Of a DNA stretch of 64,000 nt, positions 47,446 through 58,620 are shown piece by piece (within the stretch, counting starts at the first letter, position 1; each line of letters opens with the position of its first letter). The stretch covers positions 44,590,392 through 44,654,391 of the forward strand of contig OY735233.1 in the NCBI GenBank assembly GCA_963457665.1, given 5' to 3'. The translations under genes were made by a program, and so were the position numbers. The notes beneath the pieces were generated by a model. The model ran no database searches, was not told where the DNA came from, and worked only from the letters and a program-made list of their open reading frames with translations. The stretch comes from Thysanoteuthis rhombus. Lineage: Eukaryota; Mollusca; Cephalopoda; Oegopsida; Thysanoteuthidae.

Positions 47446-48333
47446 TGAACAACTTTTGTTGTTTCTCTACTGGAAATAGTGTTGAGCAGTAACATCAAAT
47501 GTTCGGCATACACACATACCATTCTTAGATATCATCAATGCAATCCCTGCGTCTAGAATGACGTAGCTAGTGCAGATACGCTGGGTTCTCATAATGTGCA
47601 ATACCTTGATGCCGCTTGATAAATCAATAATTAAAAACATTGCTGTTGATTCATTTTTTGTTATCACTTACAGACTGTGATACAAAAAAATCCTATACCG
47701 CCCACCATTTTCTGCACACTTGCTCACGCTCATCCAGGAATTGAAATCTCCCACCGGTGGGCAATATCTTCCAGGTTGAGAAACCTTATTCAAGACGGAC
47801 CTCGTATGCAGGATTCCATCAATCAATTTGTTATGTATCATTCAGTCAGTCAGACAACAAACAAAAAGAGAGGAAGGGGGTAAGGTGAACACACAAAATC
47901 AAAAAGTTAGCTGGTGCTTAGCAAATGCTGCTTTCTGTGTACGCATGTTTACTGGTTGCTGGTAATACAACTATTACTACTGTTACTGATGTAACAATTT
48001 TTTATTTACCCAGTCTTCTTTGAAGATAAAGACCGAAGATTCATAGTGTCCAAGGAGAGGGTTAGGGCAAAAAAAGGAAGAGAGATAGAGGGAGTTTTTT
48101 CAGATACTACTGTGCTTCTGATTTTCACCCCTCAGGTACACTGTTTGCGAGGCAACTGTATTTTACTATTTGCGATAATAACGGAAGTTATTAGAATGCA
48201 TGCATTTTGCAGTTTAGATGAGTAATCCAATGTCCATTGAGGATTTGTATGAATGTCCCTCCCTATTGCAACTGTGTCAATGATAAAATATGGAATAGAA
48301 AACCCCTGCTTTTAACTGAATGTACTAAAAAAA

Positions 48334-48569
48334 CTTAAATGGCAATGGGTGGGCCATGTTGCAAGAATGGCAGATGACCGGTGGACATCATGACTCACAA
48401 CATGGATCCGACAGATCACATGTGAAACCAAGGCCGACAGAATACAAGATGAACTTGACTTATTCAGATAATACTGGCTCCGCGATGCCCATGATGGAGA
48501 ATTGTGGCAGATCCTGGGGAAGGTCTTTGTCAAACGACGGATGATAAAAGACAGATGATGATGATGATT
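48334..48569 (+). mobile_element. LINE 3' end, copy 2, with (GAT)n tail
   Basis: ATGGCAATGGGTGGGCCATG, ACTGGCTCCGCGATGCCCAT and GAGAATTGTGGCAGATCCTG match copies 1 and 3. Stops break the frame. It ends in (GAT)n. Confidence 0.8.
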
Positions 48570-48605
48570 ATGAATTAATGATATCAAATCAACGTAGCCT
48601 TGAAA

Positions 48606-49090
48606 ATGGCCCAACTAAATTGCTAAGGGGGCTGTGGATTTTTCTCTCTTCACTCATCTATATGCGTATGCGTCTCTCGGTGCTCTTGGTCACATATTTG
48701 AGGCTACAACTTTGTAAATGTACATGAATACACCTCCAGTTACCATCTGTAAATGTTTTTCTTTTTTTCAAAAATACTCATTTTGGACCAATAATGCCGA
48801 AATCTTATGCTTGTATTGTTTTTGAAAAATTTCAGATAAAAGATCTATTTTTTAGATGATTTTAAATAAATGATCTATTTTTTTAGATGATTTTAGATAA
48901 AAGGTCTATTTTTTAGATGATTTTAGATAAAAGGTCTAATATTTAGATGATTTTAGATAAATGGTCTATTCTTTAGATGATTTTAGATAAAAAATCAATT
49001 TTTAAAGATAATTTTTGATAATTTTTCTAGATAATTAGTTCTGGCACACATGTGGGCTACTATGATTCTTTTATGCGGGGTACAGATATT
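48606..49090 (+). mobile_element. M1 family copy with internal minisatellite
   Basis: The left half reads GGCCCAACTAAATTGC, GGCTACAACTTTG and TTTGGACCAATAATGCCGAA. It is followed by about six units of a 30-36 bp repeat (48835-49010, core TTTAGATGATTTTAGATAAA). It ends AATTAGTTCTGGCACACATG and a diverged GATTCTTTTATGCGGGGTAC. Confidence 0.75.
48835..49010. repeat. minisatellite inside M1 copy
   Basis: About six units of 30-36 bases with TTTAGATGATTTTAGATAAA and a variable GGTCTATT end. Confidence 0.9.
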
Positions 49091-49424
49091 TCCAGAAATA
49101 TTTAAATATATTGTTGTCAGATGAAGAAAAAGAAGCCCCAGTGACAATCCAAATTGACTTTTTCAATTTGTGTTCTAAACATGCATGGAGATTAAATAAA
49201 TCACAAAAGCTGCTGCAGCTTATTTTTCTGATGAATGGAATGAGACCTTTTGGATTCAGTGAGATTTCTTCAAATGATAGATGGTAATTGTACGTCATGG
49301 TTTGTGGTTTGGACATTGTGAGCTTCGAACAAAAAAAGGTTAATTTCAGATTCATTCCACATTCTTATTTAATATTTAAAATTAAAACATTGGGATTATA
49401 GTGTTTTAGAGGGGATGCATAATG

Positions 49425-49705
49425 GTTGAATCACCATAGCCCCACAAATGGTTGCTTGACCAACCAAATGGGCTACAGATTCTTCTCTCTTTGCTCCTCT
49501 GTGTATCTGTATGCCTGTTTGTGTATCTATCTGTGTGTGTCTCTAGCCACGCCTTGTCACATTTTGGGGGGCTACAACCTAAAAAATTTGCATGAGTAAA
49601 CCACTAAGCATCATCAAAAAAATGTTTTTGATTTCCAAATGTGCTTTTGGGGGGTTTCTACGGTCATTTTAGACCAACAATGCCCAAATCATTGCTTTTA
49701 CCAAT
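49425..49705 (+). mobile_element. M1 family copy, left part only
   Basis: It begins TTGAATCACCATAGCCCC, the inverse of the family right end GGCTATGGTGATTCA. Then follow GACCAACCAAATGGGCTACA, TTTGGGGGGCTACAACC and TTAGACCAACAATGCCCAAA, where it breaks off. Confidence 0.75.
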
Positions 49706-50207
49706 TGACCACAAAAACTTTAATGGATTAGCAAAAGCTGATTCAAACCTTTAAACTCACTCTCTACAAACTAATGGCTCCATATTTTTGTTGCTTACGT
49801 ATAAGATCTAGCAGTTCTGATGAATCAATCTTTATTATAATAGTGAAAAAAGGCTGGACGTAAACTAGACTCCTTCTGGCAATGAAGATATGAATTCAAT
49901 TTTCATCAAAGGCTTGCTCATTACTTCTGAACATGCTGTTATTTGTTGCCACAGAAACAATAGCTCAAAAAAATGACTGGAATTAAGATGAAAGTGAATG
50001 CTAGTCAAAATTCAATGAAAATAATGTGTTACTTTTGACATGTTCAATCATTCACAGAACCTTGTCCATGAACAGCACGATCCTATTTTTACATTTTTAC
50101 CTTTCTTCAAATAAAAAGACATAATGTACTGAAAACATTGCTTATTTTTCCATCTCAAATGTCAAAAATCAAAAAACAAAAAATCGCAATTTCAACAATG
50201 TATATTT

Positions 50208-50402
50208 TAACTCTTAAATTCATAAAACACTTGTAGTTTGACAGTGAAAGTCTTCAATGAGTAGGATTAAAAATAGTGGAAATCTTCTGTGAATTGAATG
50301 AAAATTACAAAAAATTCACCGAAGGGTTAGAGATAATTTTAATGAGAAATTATTTCCCTTGATATTGGCATCATATTTTCCTTAAATGAATTCAAGAGTT
50401 GA
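50208..50402. mobile_element. 195-bp MITE with TAACTCTTAAATTCATA ends
   Basis: Starts TAACTCTTAAATTCATAAAA and ends ATGAATTCAAGAGTTGA, inverted and imperfect. The internal sequence resembles both flanks of the 44938-45703 foldback element. Confidence 0.7.
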
Positions 50403-50659
50403 AAACACGAGCTGATATGACAGCTGTCTCGATGCAATCAAAAGCAATCTTTCAGAACAAGTCATTAAAACGCCCCGAATGAAAACCAGATGAATTATAT
50501 GTACTGAATGACAGAGTGAATAAAGAATGAAAATGCACTTTTCACAATTATAGATAGATAAAATGAAATTGTCACAAAAAATCTGTATTCATAAACTTGT
50601 TTCAGATCATTTCATTGGATTGATGAGTTTTAAAATGATCACAAAATTGCTATAATTGG

Positions 50660-51115
50660 TATATTTAGACCTTTCATCCTTTACAAAACTTTGAACAATA
50701 CGTATCAATAAAATTCGTACCTTGCATAAGTGAATCACCATCGTGTGTGTGCAAACAAATCATCTAAAAAAATTATCCAAAAAAAAAGATCATTTATCTA
50801 AAATTATCTAAAAAAAATACTAGCATAAAATTTGGGTATTGTTGGTCCAAAATGATGATAGAGACCCCCAAAAGCACTTTATTGAAAAAACAGGAACAGC
50901 ATTTTTAGATGATGCCTAGTGGTGTATTCATACAAATTTTCAAGGTTGTAGCCCCAAAATGCAACCAGGAGCACCCGGAGACACACACACACAGTCAAGC
51001 AAAGAGAGATAGATTTGTAACCCATTTAGCTGTTTGGTCAGGCGGGCTTTTTGTGGGCCAATGATGATTCGATTGCTATGATATGTATATTTAGACCTTT
51101 TATCCTTTACAAACT
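50660..51115 (-). mobile_element. M1 family copy, opposite strand
   Basis: Reading + it has TTGCATAAGTGAATCACCAT, a short ATTATCTAAAAAAAATACTA run, TTGTTGGTCCAAAATGATG and TTCAAGGTTGTAGCCCCAAA, then ACCCATTTAGCTGTTTGGTC at its other end. Confidence 0.75.
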
Positions 51116-51635
51116 TAAAACAATATGTATGAATATAACCAAACATACCAGACAGACACACAGGTGTTTCTAAAGTGGGTGTGGGAGATAGATATATATA
51201 TAGAGAGAGATTGTTTATAAGTATGAGTAAGTATAAAATGAAACCTCTTTTTAGTTTTGTTTAGATTAAAAGAACTTTTTTCCTTTTCTATATTTATTAT
51301 TGATGAAAGAAATGCTATATTGAGATCTTCTCCAATTAGAAAATCTTTCCCAGGATATTTGTTTATTTTCATCTTCTTTGTCTTGAAATAATCTTAGGAA
51401 CAATAAAAATCAAAAATAGAAATGACTTTTTCCTTTTTCTATTTGTTCATGTGGCAATCACAAAATCCCCAATTACAAAATTTTCCAATTTTTTTGGTCT
51501 GTAACAGTGTTGTTACAGATATGCTTAATTCAGAAAATTTGCTTTTGAACAATTTATCTGTAACAGTGATATACACTCTAGAATAACTTTTTACTGTGTT
51601 CAAATTGAACCTAAATGAGATTTGATATATTTTCT

Positions 51636-51760
51636 ATCAAGTTTAGCCAAAAGGGTATGAGTTTGAATCTCACCAGGAGTATCTTCTTTATTTCTGATCC
51701 TCACTGTTCACTCATGGCTGAAGATTGAGGAGTTGAGTTACGATAAAAAGCAAATATGAA
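51636..51760 (+). mobile_element. tRNA-derived SINE fragment
   Basis: TTAGCCAAAAGGGTATGAGT is followed by a T-arm, TGAGTTTGAATCTCACC, with a good stem and TTTGAAT loop. Tail not delimited. Confidence 0.5.
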
Positions 51761-53840
51761 AAATAAATGGAAAGTGGTCAAAAATTAATATTAGAAATAA
51801 GTGTTGTAAGAAAAAAAACAGTTCTTTAGGATAGATAAACTTCACCAAAATTGGTAGTACAGTTAGGCAGTCCTACGTGTTTTCTTGATGCTCCAAATTT
51901 GTGTACTGCAGTATTGCACCTATGCAATAAATGCCCCGTATATTTATGCTTTGTCCTCTTACAAAGGTAACTATTTTGATTTCATCAAATAAAATAAAAT
52001 CAGAAAAAAAACCCAAATGCCATTTCACTTTAATTCATTTTTTAGTTTGATCATTTAAATCTATTTCAATTATTTATCGGTTATTTCTATTTCACATATT
52101 TCACAGGATGGGGATAAATATTGTGGTACTCAAAAATTATGGTGAATCCTTTCAACCCATGGCCCCTGAACCTGTATCCAGGGCAAGGTATAAAAGGGTG
52201 CCAAAAAAGGCTATGGCCTCTGGGCCTCCCTTTATCCCCAGGCCCCCCTCTATATGAAATATTAGAATTAAAAAATTAGTTAGATGAAAAACAAGATAAT
52301 AATTACTGTTTGGAATTCATTTTGGAATTCATTAATCACTGTTACCCGCAACTGACTGGTTTAATCACAGTTGCTAGGTTTAGGTTATGAATTTTAACTT
52401 TGCCCAGCCCAAACTGTTCATAGTAGAAACTTGTAATTTTGCATACACTCTCCTCTCAAGGAATGGGGAAATTTTTTTTTTTTTTTAATTACAACTCTTG
52501 AATGATTTTAATGGGAGGGTTCAATTTACAATGAAAATTCATGCTGAATTGGTCCCTCAGTTTGTGTCCATGTTTTTTTTTTGTTTTTTTTTTTTAAATC
52601 ATAAATTTATGATTCTTACCATACTGCTAGTATTTTGATGAAGGTAACTTGATTTTACCACCATTCCTGGCTTGGTTTATAAGGTTAAAAGCTGTGTAGA
52701 TGGATGGTGATTCATACATTCCCTTGGAATGCTTGTTTCATTTTAATGCCTTACATTTTTTGAGCTAAATTAACAAAATTACAGCTTGAAAAACGGGCTA
52801 AGAGTAATTGGAGAATAGATTATGAAAATAAATTTGTCTTACTTAAAAATCAACTTCAAGTTTTGCTGACATGTATTTACACAAATACATGTATTTATTT
52901 CAGATATATAACTCATTCAACTTTTCTAAGTATGTATAACTTGGCCACTCCAACTAAATGCAATAAATGGACTTTGAAATGTAAATTTTGTAATTTGCCT
53001 GCCAAGAATTTTAATTTTTGTGTATTAGGGGGCCTCCCACAAACCTGAGGTGTCCCAGGCCCCCAAGGTCTAAATCCAGCCATGTCTGTACCTGAACTAT
53101 TAAGGAGAAAAGCTAAAATTATTTAAAAAAAAAAAAAGATTAATTCACTAACTACTGAAATGTTTTAGTCCAATTCATTTCATTTTTTACAGTTGGTTAG
53201 CTGTACAAATCAAATTTATTTCTTAATGAGGGGAGGGAGTTGTGCTATCTCTATCATCAGATGGGCTTAATTCTAGCCACCCATGAATGTTTTCAAGTGT
53301 ACACTCAAGTATAGCACAATCCCGTATATTTTCACTTAGATTTGGGTACAAAATGCATATCCTCATTAGTGTTATATATAGAGAAATACATAAGTAAACA
53401 GTCTGACAGTCATGAGTTTAGTCCCCGTGTTGGGTAGTACAAAAAAGTTATTTTTCAGTGTTAACACAAGGTACTGAAGATTCATACTAGTCGATCAGTG
53501 ATCTCTATGGCAACAGGAATATCCCATTTTTCTTATTTCTACCCTTGCATCTCCTGCCCAAATGTTATCAATGTATTCCATTTGGCTGATTCCATTATGA
53601 AAAATAGGTCAGTTAGGGATGTGATTTTAATTTGATTTGATGAATTTTAAACACCCAAGGCTCATTCGCACACACCTTGAAATGAAATGAAATCTCCCCC
53701 CTGTCTAGAATTTTGAAATTTCTCCCCAGAATTCCAACAGAATTCTTTCAATAAGGAATAAAAAATTTTCCTCCCTGTCGAACTGCCGTCATCAATAATG
53801 ATGGTGATTACATAATTGATAAATAATATTTAATTAAACT
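51761..53840. other. no gene recognised
   Basis: AT-rich, with poly-T tracts near 52470 and 52575 and a diverged copy of family R2 on the - strand at about 52440-52690. A weak tRNA-like T-arm lies at 53410-53430 (ATGAGTTTAGTCCCC). No exon structure. Confidence 0.65.
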
Positions 53841-53852
53841 TCTCTGGTTTTA

Positions 53853-54024
53853 TTTCTATTAATATTCGGACCATCCTCATCTTGGTTGTTTTTCGTACAA
53901 TGTTTCGGCCGTTGCACTCTACGGCCTTCATCAGGTATCATTTGTATGAAAAATAACCAAGATGAGGATGGTCCGAATATTAATAGAAATAATTATAATA
54001 CCTCATCTCAAAAATTCAGAGATA
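53853..54024. mobile_element. 172-bp Penelope derivative: two inverted pLTR halves
   Basis: Bounded by a perfect 12-bp duplication TTCTCTGGTTTT (53841-53852 and 54025-54036). The left half carries a complete hammerhead core on the - strand. The right half is the inverse pLTR from GTATGAAAAATAACC to AATTCAGAGATA. No coding sequence. Both halves match the pLTR pieces at 46245 and 47336. Confidence 0.88.
53895..53938 (-). ncRNA. hammerhead ribozyme motif, second copy
   Basis: The - strand reads ATAC, CTGATGA, GGCCG / 10-base loop / CGGCC, GAAACATT, GTAC. Stem II is a perfect 5-bp helix. Stem III is degraded from ACGT to ACAT and stem I keeps three pairs. The core is intact, but activity may be reduced. 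Confidence 0.75.
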
Positions 54025-54469
54025 TTCTCTGGTTTTGTTTCTATCTTCTTTTAGAAAATGCTAAATTTTCTGAACACGAAAATACGTAATAACTTTCTGA
54101 ATACCTTGATATATTCCAGTGGTAATCCTGTTGAACAATAAGCACTCCATCAGCCATTTGTAGTGCGTTTGATGGTGCACTTAACTGTTGAAAGGGATGT
54201 GTGACTGGAACCTGGGTTGACGCAATGGAGTGAGTGAGTTACAATGAATCATAATACAGTCTTTTGATATGAGAGCATTGAGTTAGGGTTACATAAAACA
54301 ATAGTACTACACCATAATTGGCCTCGTTCAGGAATTGGAGGTCAGCATCTGTCTGTTGCAATTGCAGATTGAGTTTGGCCTAAAACAGAACTAAAAATTA
54401 CCTCCACAGAATCCAGAACAAAGAATAAAAAGAATAGCAAAATAAGCTAAATATCCATACCGTACCAAT

Positions 54470-55060
54470 GAATTACCGTAGCCCACATATGTACCTGAAC
54501 TAATGATTAAAAAATTATCTAAAATTATCTAAAAAAAAGATCTTTTATCTAAAATTATCTAAAAAATGGATCTTCTCTCTAAAAATATCTGAAAAAATAG
54601 ATCTTTTACCTAAAATTATCTGAAAAAAATAGATCTTATATCCAGAATTATCTGAAAAAATAGATCTTTTTTCAACTGACATTATCTGTAAAAATAGATC
54701 TTCTATCAAAAATTATCTGAAAAATAGGTCTCTTATCTAAAATTATCTGAAAAATAGATCTTTTCTCTAAAAATATCTGAAAAAATAGATCTTTTACCTA
54801 AAATTATCTGAAAAAATAGATCTTATATCTGGAATTATCTGAAAAAATAGATCTTTTTTCAACTGACATTATCTAAAAAAATAGATCTCTTATCTAAAAT
54901 TATCTGAAAAATAAATCTATTTAAAATTTTCTTTAAAAGAATTGACATTTTAACTACAAAATACCAGCGTAAATTTTTAGATGGTGCTTAGTGGTGTACT
55001 CAGGCAAACTTTCAAAGTAGCAGTTCCTGAAATGTGATCATGAACACTGAGAAACACACA
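54470..55060 (-). mobile_element. M1 family copy with expanded minisatellite
   Basis: Reading + it opens AATGAATTACCGTAGCCCAC and ATGTACCTGAACTAATGATT. A long minisatellite follows (54505-54925), then TTTTTAGATGGTGCTTAGTG and AACTTTCAAAGTAGCAGTTC. Confidence 0.75.
54505..54925. repeat. minisatellite, about 13 units of about 32 bp
   Basis: Core units AAAATTATCTGAAAAAATAG followed by ATCTTTTAT. It is the reverse complement of the 48835-49010 array. Two larger sub-blocks of about 190 bases repeat almost exactly (each contains TTTTTTCAACTGACATTATC), pointing to a recent higher-order duplication. Confidence 0.9.
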
Positions 55061-55257
55061 CACATGTATAAAAAGGCACATATATAGTGATATACACACA
55101 GATACTCAAAGGTATGTTTTTTCATATTCTACTTCGTTTGAATAATGAAGCATATTTTCTGTTGATCTGAGACAAATGGGATTGGATTGAAATGAATGCT
55201 TTCAAAGTTTCTGATCTTACAGGGAAAAATTTGAATGAATATTGAGGAGGTGCAAGT

Positions 55258-55320
55258 AGCCTAATGGTTGACTGCATGGAAAACGTAATTGCTAAACCAA
55301 GTTCAGATTCTTGCTGGGAC
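55258..55320 (+). mobile_element. tRNA-derived SINE head
   Basis: TAGCCTAATGGTTGACTGC is an A-box-like start. CCAAGTTCAGATTCTTGC is a T-arm with a four-pair stem. The tail is not delimited. Confidence 0.6.
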
Positions 55321-55764
55321 AGTTTTCGTTTACTTTGTAAACATACACAGAAATAGTCATATAGACATAGATACTCAAAGGTATTTTCATAAATATTCCC
55401 CTTGGAAAAGGTATGAATCCACTCTTCTACCAAGTTATGGATGAATAGTAGGGCAGACTGGGCTTTCTAGCCTTGGTCTACCTCGAGCTATTGGTAAATA
55501 TTCGGTTAGACTAGACTATTTGGCCTTAATTGGCAACCAGTCTAAGAAATGGACAACTCACGTTTCAAAACAAGGATGGAGACCCAAAAGCAGACTGGCT
55601 CCAATAGGTCGGGGTCAAGGATTTCTCCTTGTTGCTGGTACCATGTAATCCATAACAATCTTTCACAAGTTACTCAGAGTGATGATGGGCACTGCTATGT
55701 GACTCTCCATTCCTTGAGTAATGCCATGAAGTAATCTGCGGGCCACCCTGACAATTTACTAGGT

Positions 55765-56525
55765 CAGAGGTCGGCAACCTTTTTGGGAGGCAGGCTGGAT
55801 CAAAAAAGTTTTTTATGTCTTGCGGACCAAAGTGTACAAGAAAATCAAACAATAATCACACACAGTAATGAAAACAGATTGTTTCCAAATTACTTTAATG
55901 TTTTTCATTACAGTGGTATATACCTACGTGAACTTCCATGTGCTATCAATCAAGGAGAAATATGATACGTTTTAGGTCCAATATTCGCAGCTAATTGTAC
56001 AATGTTTTATTGCTGAATGAGTTTATAAACTATAAAACTATCTATTACAAAAATTGAAATAATATTTGCCTATAATGGTACTACATTTCATTGTTGAATA
56101 AGTTTGTAAACAAACTATATTTATTTATATTGGTAAGACTGTTGATGATTCAATGATGTCAGCCGGTGTAAAGGGAAAATGTGTTCATTTCAGTTCAGTT
56201 AATTTCCAGGTGCCAAATGTATATATAATCTATATTATCAAATTATGATTCACATTTAGCCTTCTACATTGATAGAACAGCATAATTAATTGATAAAACA
56301 TTTTTAGCAATCAAAATATTGATTTATTTGAGGCTTCTTTAAAAATGAGACTTTTGCTCTGCTTTTTCTTTTAATACTGAATTTTAGTGTTCACTGACCA
56401 AAGATAGGAAAAAAACCCTGAAGAACTTATATATGCAATGTCTTATGTTCTATGAAGTCTGTTGGCTGGATGAACTGAAGCTGCAGGCCAGATTTCGCAC
56501 GCAGATGGGAGTTTTCTGACCCCTG
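55765..56525. mobile_element. hAT-like element with 8-bp target duplication
   Basis: The 761-bp element starts CAGAGGTCGGCAACCTTTTT and ends GTTTTCTGACCCCTG. Flanks TACTAGGT (55757-55764) and TACTACAT (56526-56533) match at 6 of 8 positions. Internal AT-rich DNA has no transposase remnant that I recognise. Confidence 0.75.
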
Positions 56526-56592
56526 TACTACATCGTAGGTTGAACTGGAATTGGTCGTTAATAATGAAATCTTCAGCATCAAAAAACATGTT

Positions 56593-56665
56593 CAAGTGTA
56601 GCTAAATGGTGGAAGTATTTACTGAGAGCCATAAAGTGTATGGTTCAATTTCTGTCTGATGCTAT
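56593..56665 (+). mobile_element. tRNA-derived SINE head, diverged
   Basis: TGTAGCTAAATGGTGGAAGT resembles an A-box and TGTATGGTTCAATTTCTGTC a B-box. Imperfect stems. Confidence 0.45.
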
Positions 56666-57039
56666 GCACAGCTTGTTTCCCCCCACCATTCTCCATAACG
56701 AGAAGCTCTGACTTGAATATCAGTAGTGATGGGACTCGGAAGCTAAGAATAGCATGTATCTAAAAATAGATGTCCAAAAATCTGAAATACGATTTTTTAT
56801 ATAGAAGAATAATTAGAACTGGAACAAACTTTGTTATGATCTGAAATTTTCCACCCAGCTAAACTTTTGGTAAAGAGCATCACCAACTCGATATGTAAGA
56901 CTCAGAGGCTAATCCTAATACCTATCTGAAAATACCTGTCCCAATATTTGAAATAGATTTTTTTATATGAAAGACTAATTATGATTAAAGTGAACTTTGC
57001 TATGATCTGAAATCTTTCCACCCAGATGAACTTTTGGTA

Positions 57040-57110
57040 AAGAGCATCACCAACGTGGCACGAAACCCAAGACCTGTCAGACACCAGTTGGATGGTCTAA
57101 TCAATAAGTC
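57040..57110 (-). mobile_element. tRNA-derived SINE head, minus strand
   Basis: The - strand reads GACTTATTGATTAGACCATC and then GACAGGTCTTGGGTTTCGTG. Upstream, the tail block ACCCAGATGAACTTTTGGTA occurs twice (about 56856-56880 and 57012-57036), a tandem copy of about 155 bases. Confidence 0.5.
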
Positions 57111-57155
57111 ACACCTGCAAGTACTTGGAAAAGAACAAGATTTAAAAAAGAAATA

Positions 57156-57400
57156 AAAATAGGCCTGGTTAGTCACTCAATAGAAACCATTTCTTTGGCA
57201 GCATGCCATGCTGCAGTTTGATCAATTAAAAAATTGTCGAATGGGTGATCAGTGAATAATTTACTTATGATCATTAAAAAAATCTGATTTTTACCAAAAA
57301 TAAGGGTGAATCTTTGCTGGGCATAAATCAAGGGATCAATTTAACATGAACTCACATTGTGAATTGAACCCCCACTAAAAACCTATCTGGCACTGCTGGT
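57156..57400 (+). mobile_element. R2 family copy 1
   Basis: Starts AAAAATAGGCCTGGTTAGTC and continues with GGCAGCATGCCATGCTGCAG, GATCAATTAAAAAATTG and CATAAATCAAGGGATCAATT to CACTAAAAACCTATCTGG. Confidence 0.7.
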
Positions 57401-57461
57401 AAATATGTGAAAAAAATTTTGAAACTTTGTATTTAGACTTGGCAATCGAATTACTGCAGAT

Positions 57462-58010
57462 CCATTGATAACTTGACCAACCAGCCAAGTGGGCTACAGA
57501 TTCTTCTCTCTTTGAGTGTCTGTGTTGATGTGTCCATTTAGGTGTGTATGTGTGTGTGTGTGTGTGCGTGTGTGTGTGTGTGTGCGTGTGTGTGTGTGTG
57601 TGGGGGGGATATGTCTCCGGGCGCTCTGGCTCACATTAGTCAAGTTGGCTACAGATTCTTCTCGTTTTGAGCATCTGTATCTATCTATCTGTGTGTATAT
57701 GTGTATGAGTGAGTGGGTCTCAAGGTGCCCCTAATTGTATTTGGGGGGCTACAACCTTGAAAATTTGCATGATTACGCCACTAGGCACCAAATATATTTC
57801 TTGCATTTTCAAAAAAGTGCTTTCTAGGGGTCTCCATGGTCATTTTGAACCAGCAATACCAAAATCGTATGCTGGTATTTTATTTTTAGATAATTTCTGA
57901 TAAGATATTTAATTCTTCAAAATGATTTTAGATAACATTTAGATAACTAGTTCTGGTACATGTATGGGCTATGGTGATTCATTTAAGAATCATACAGATA
58001 TATCATTATT
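57462..58010 (+). mobile_element. M1 family copy
   Basis: GACCAACCAGCCAAGTGGGC is followed by a (GT)n tract (57541-57602), TTTGGGGGGCTACAACCTTG, TTTTGAACCAGCAATACCAA and GGGCTATGGTGATTCATTTA. Confidence 0.75.
57541..57602. repeat. (GT)n microsatellite
   Basis: About 60 bases of GT with two GC interruptions, inside the M1 copy. Confidence 0.97.
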
Positions 58011-58261
58011 AATTTATAACTTATTAAATCATTTTTTAATTATCATATTCCGTATAGAAGGGGGCCAGGGCAATTGCACCTTTTCCACCTTCCCCCCAAT
58101 AAATCTGATACTGCTGGTAAGCATGTGAAAAAATAAGTCAAGTAGCTTTTAAAATAACTTTTCATTTTGACTTGGTAATCAAGGATGTTTTTAGTCTTTT
58201 GTTTCTTCATTCTTCTGATTTGCTAATTAGCTGACAAATTTACAAATTCAGTCAGGTGTGA

Positions 58262-58620
58262 TGTTAGAGACTGTCAACCAAAACTGTCTACATAGATTTC
58301 TTCAGTACGGCTGGATGGCTATGTATGTCTATATTACATGTATAGGCCACACCAACAGAGCAAGAGGGATGGAAATTTATGACAATTATTCCTTGTTATG
58401 TTGAGAAAAAAAATTTTTTTTTTTTTTTTTTCCTTTTTATTCCCTACCAAAATAGGTTTTTAGTTGGGGTTCAATCTACAATGTAGGTTTTTGCTAAATT
58501 GGTCCCTAGTTTTGGCCTGGTTTGTTTTTTGAAAGTTTGAACTTTTTAGTGATGTGACAAAAGGTGAGAGAAGTGATTTAGTTATCAATTTTGTATGGAT
58601 CCACCCAAAAATTTAATCAA
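58262..58620 (-). mobile_element. R2 family copy 2
   Basis: The reverse complement of copies 3 and 5: GACTGTCAACCAAAACTGTC, GGCCACACCAACAGAGCAAG, TAGGTTTTTAGTTGGGGTTC, AAAGGTGAGAGAAGTGATTT. Confidence 0.75.

Larger units (their letters stand above)
46107..47788. mobile_element. hAT-like element, split by a Penelope-like insertion
   Basis: The outer parts 46107-46244 and 47446-47788 join into a copy of the 18516-18955 element. Ends are TAGGATTTCTCAACT and GGTTGAGAAACCTTA. The block order CGCCCACTTTCACATGG, CCAAAAAGTTGTAACTC, TAACATCAAATGTT, TTTTCTGCACACTTG is kept. The gap between is exactly the Penelope-like element with a duplicated target. Confidence 0.75.

Noticed and set aside
48835..49010. 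Regularly spaced repeats resembling a CRISPR array
   Set aside because: Units are contiguous minisatellite copies without unique spacers, inside a transposon in an animal genome.
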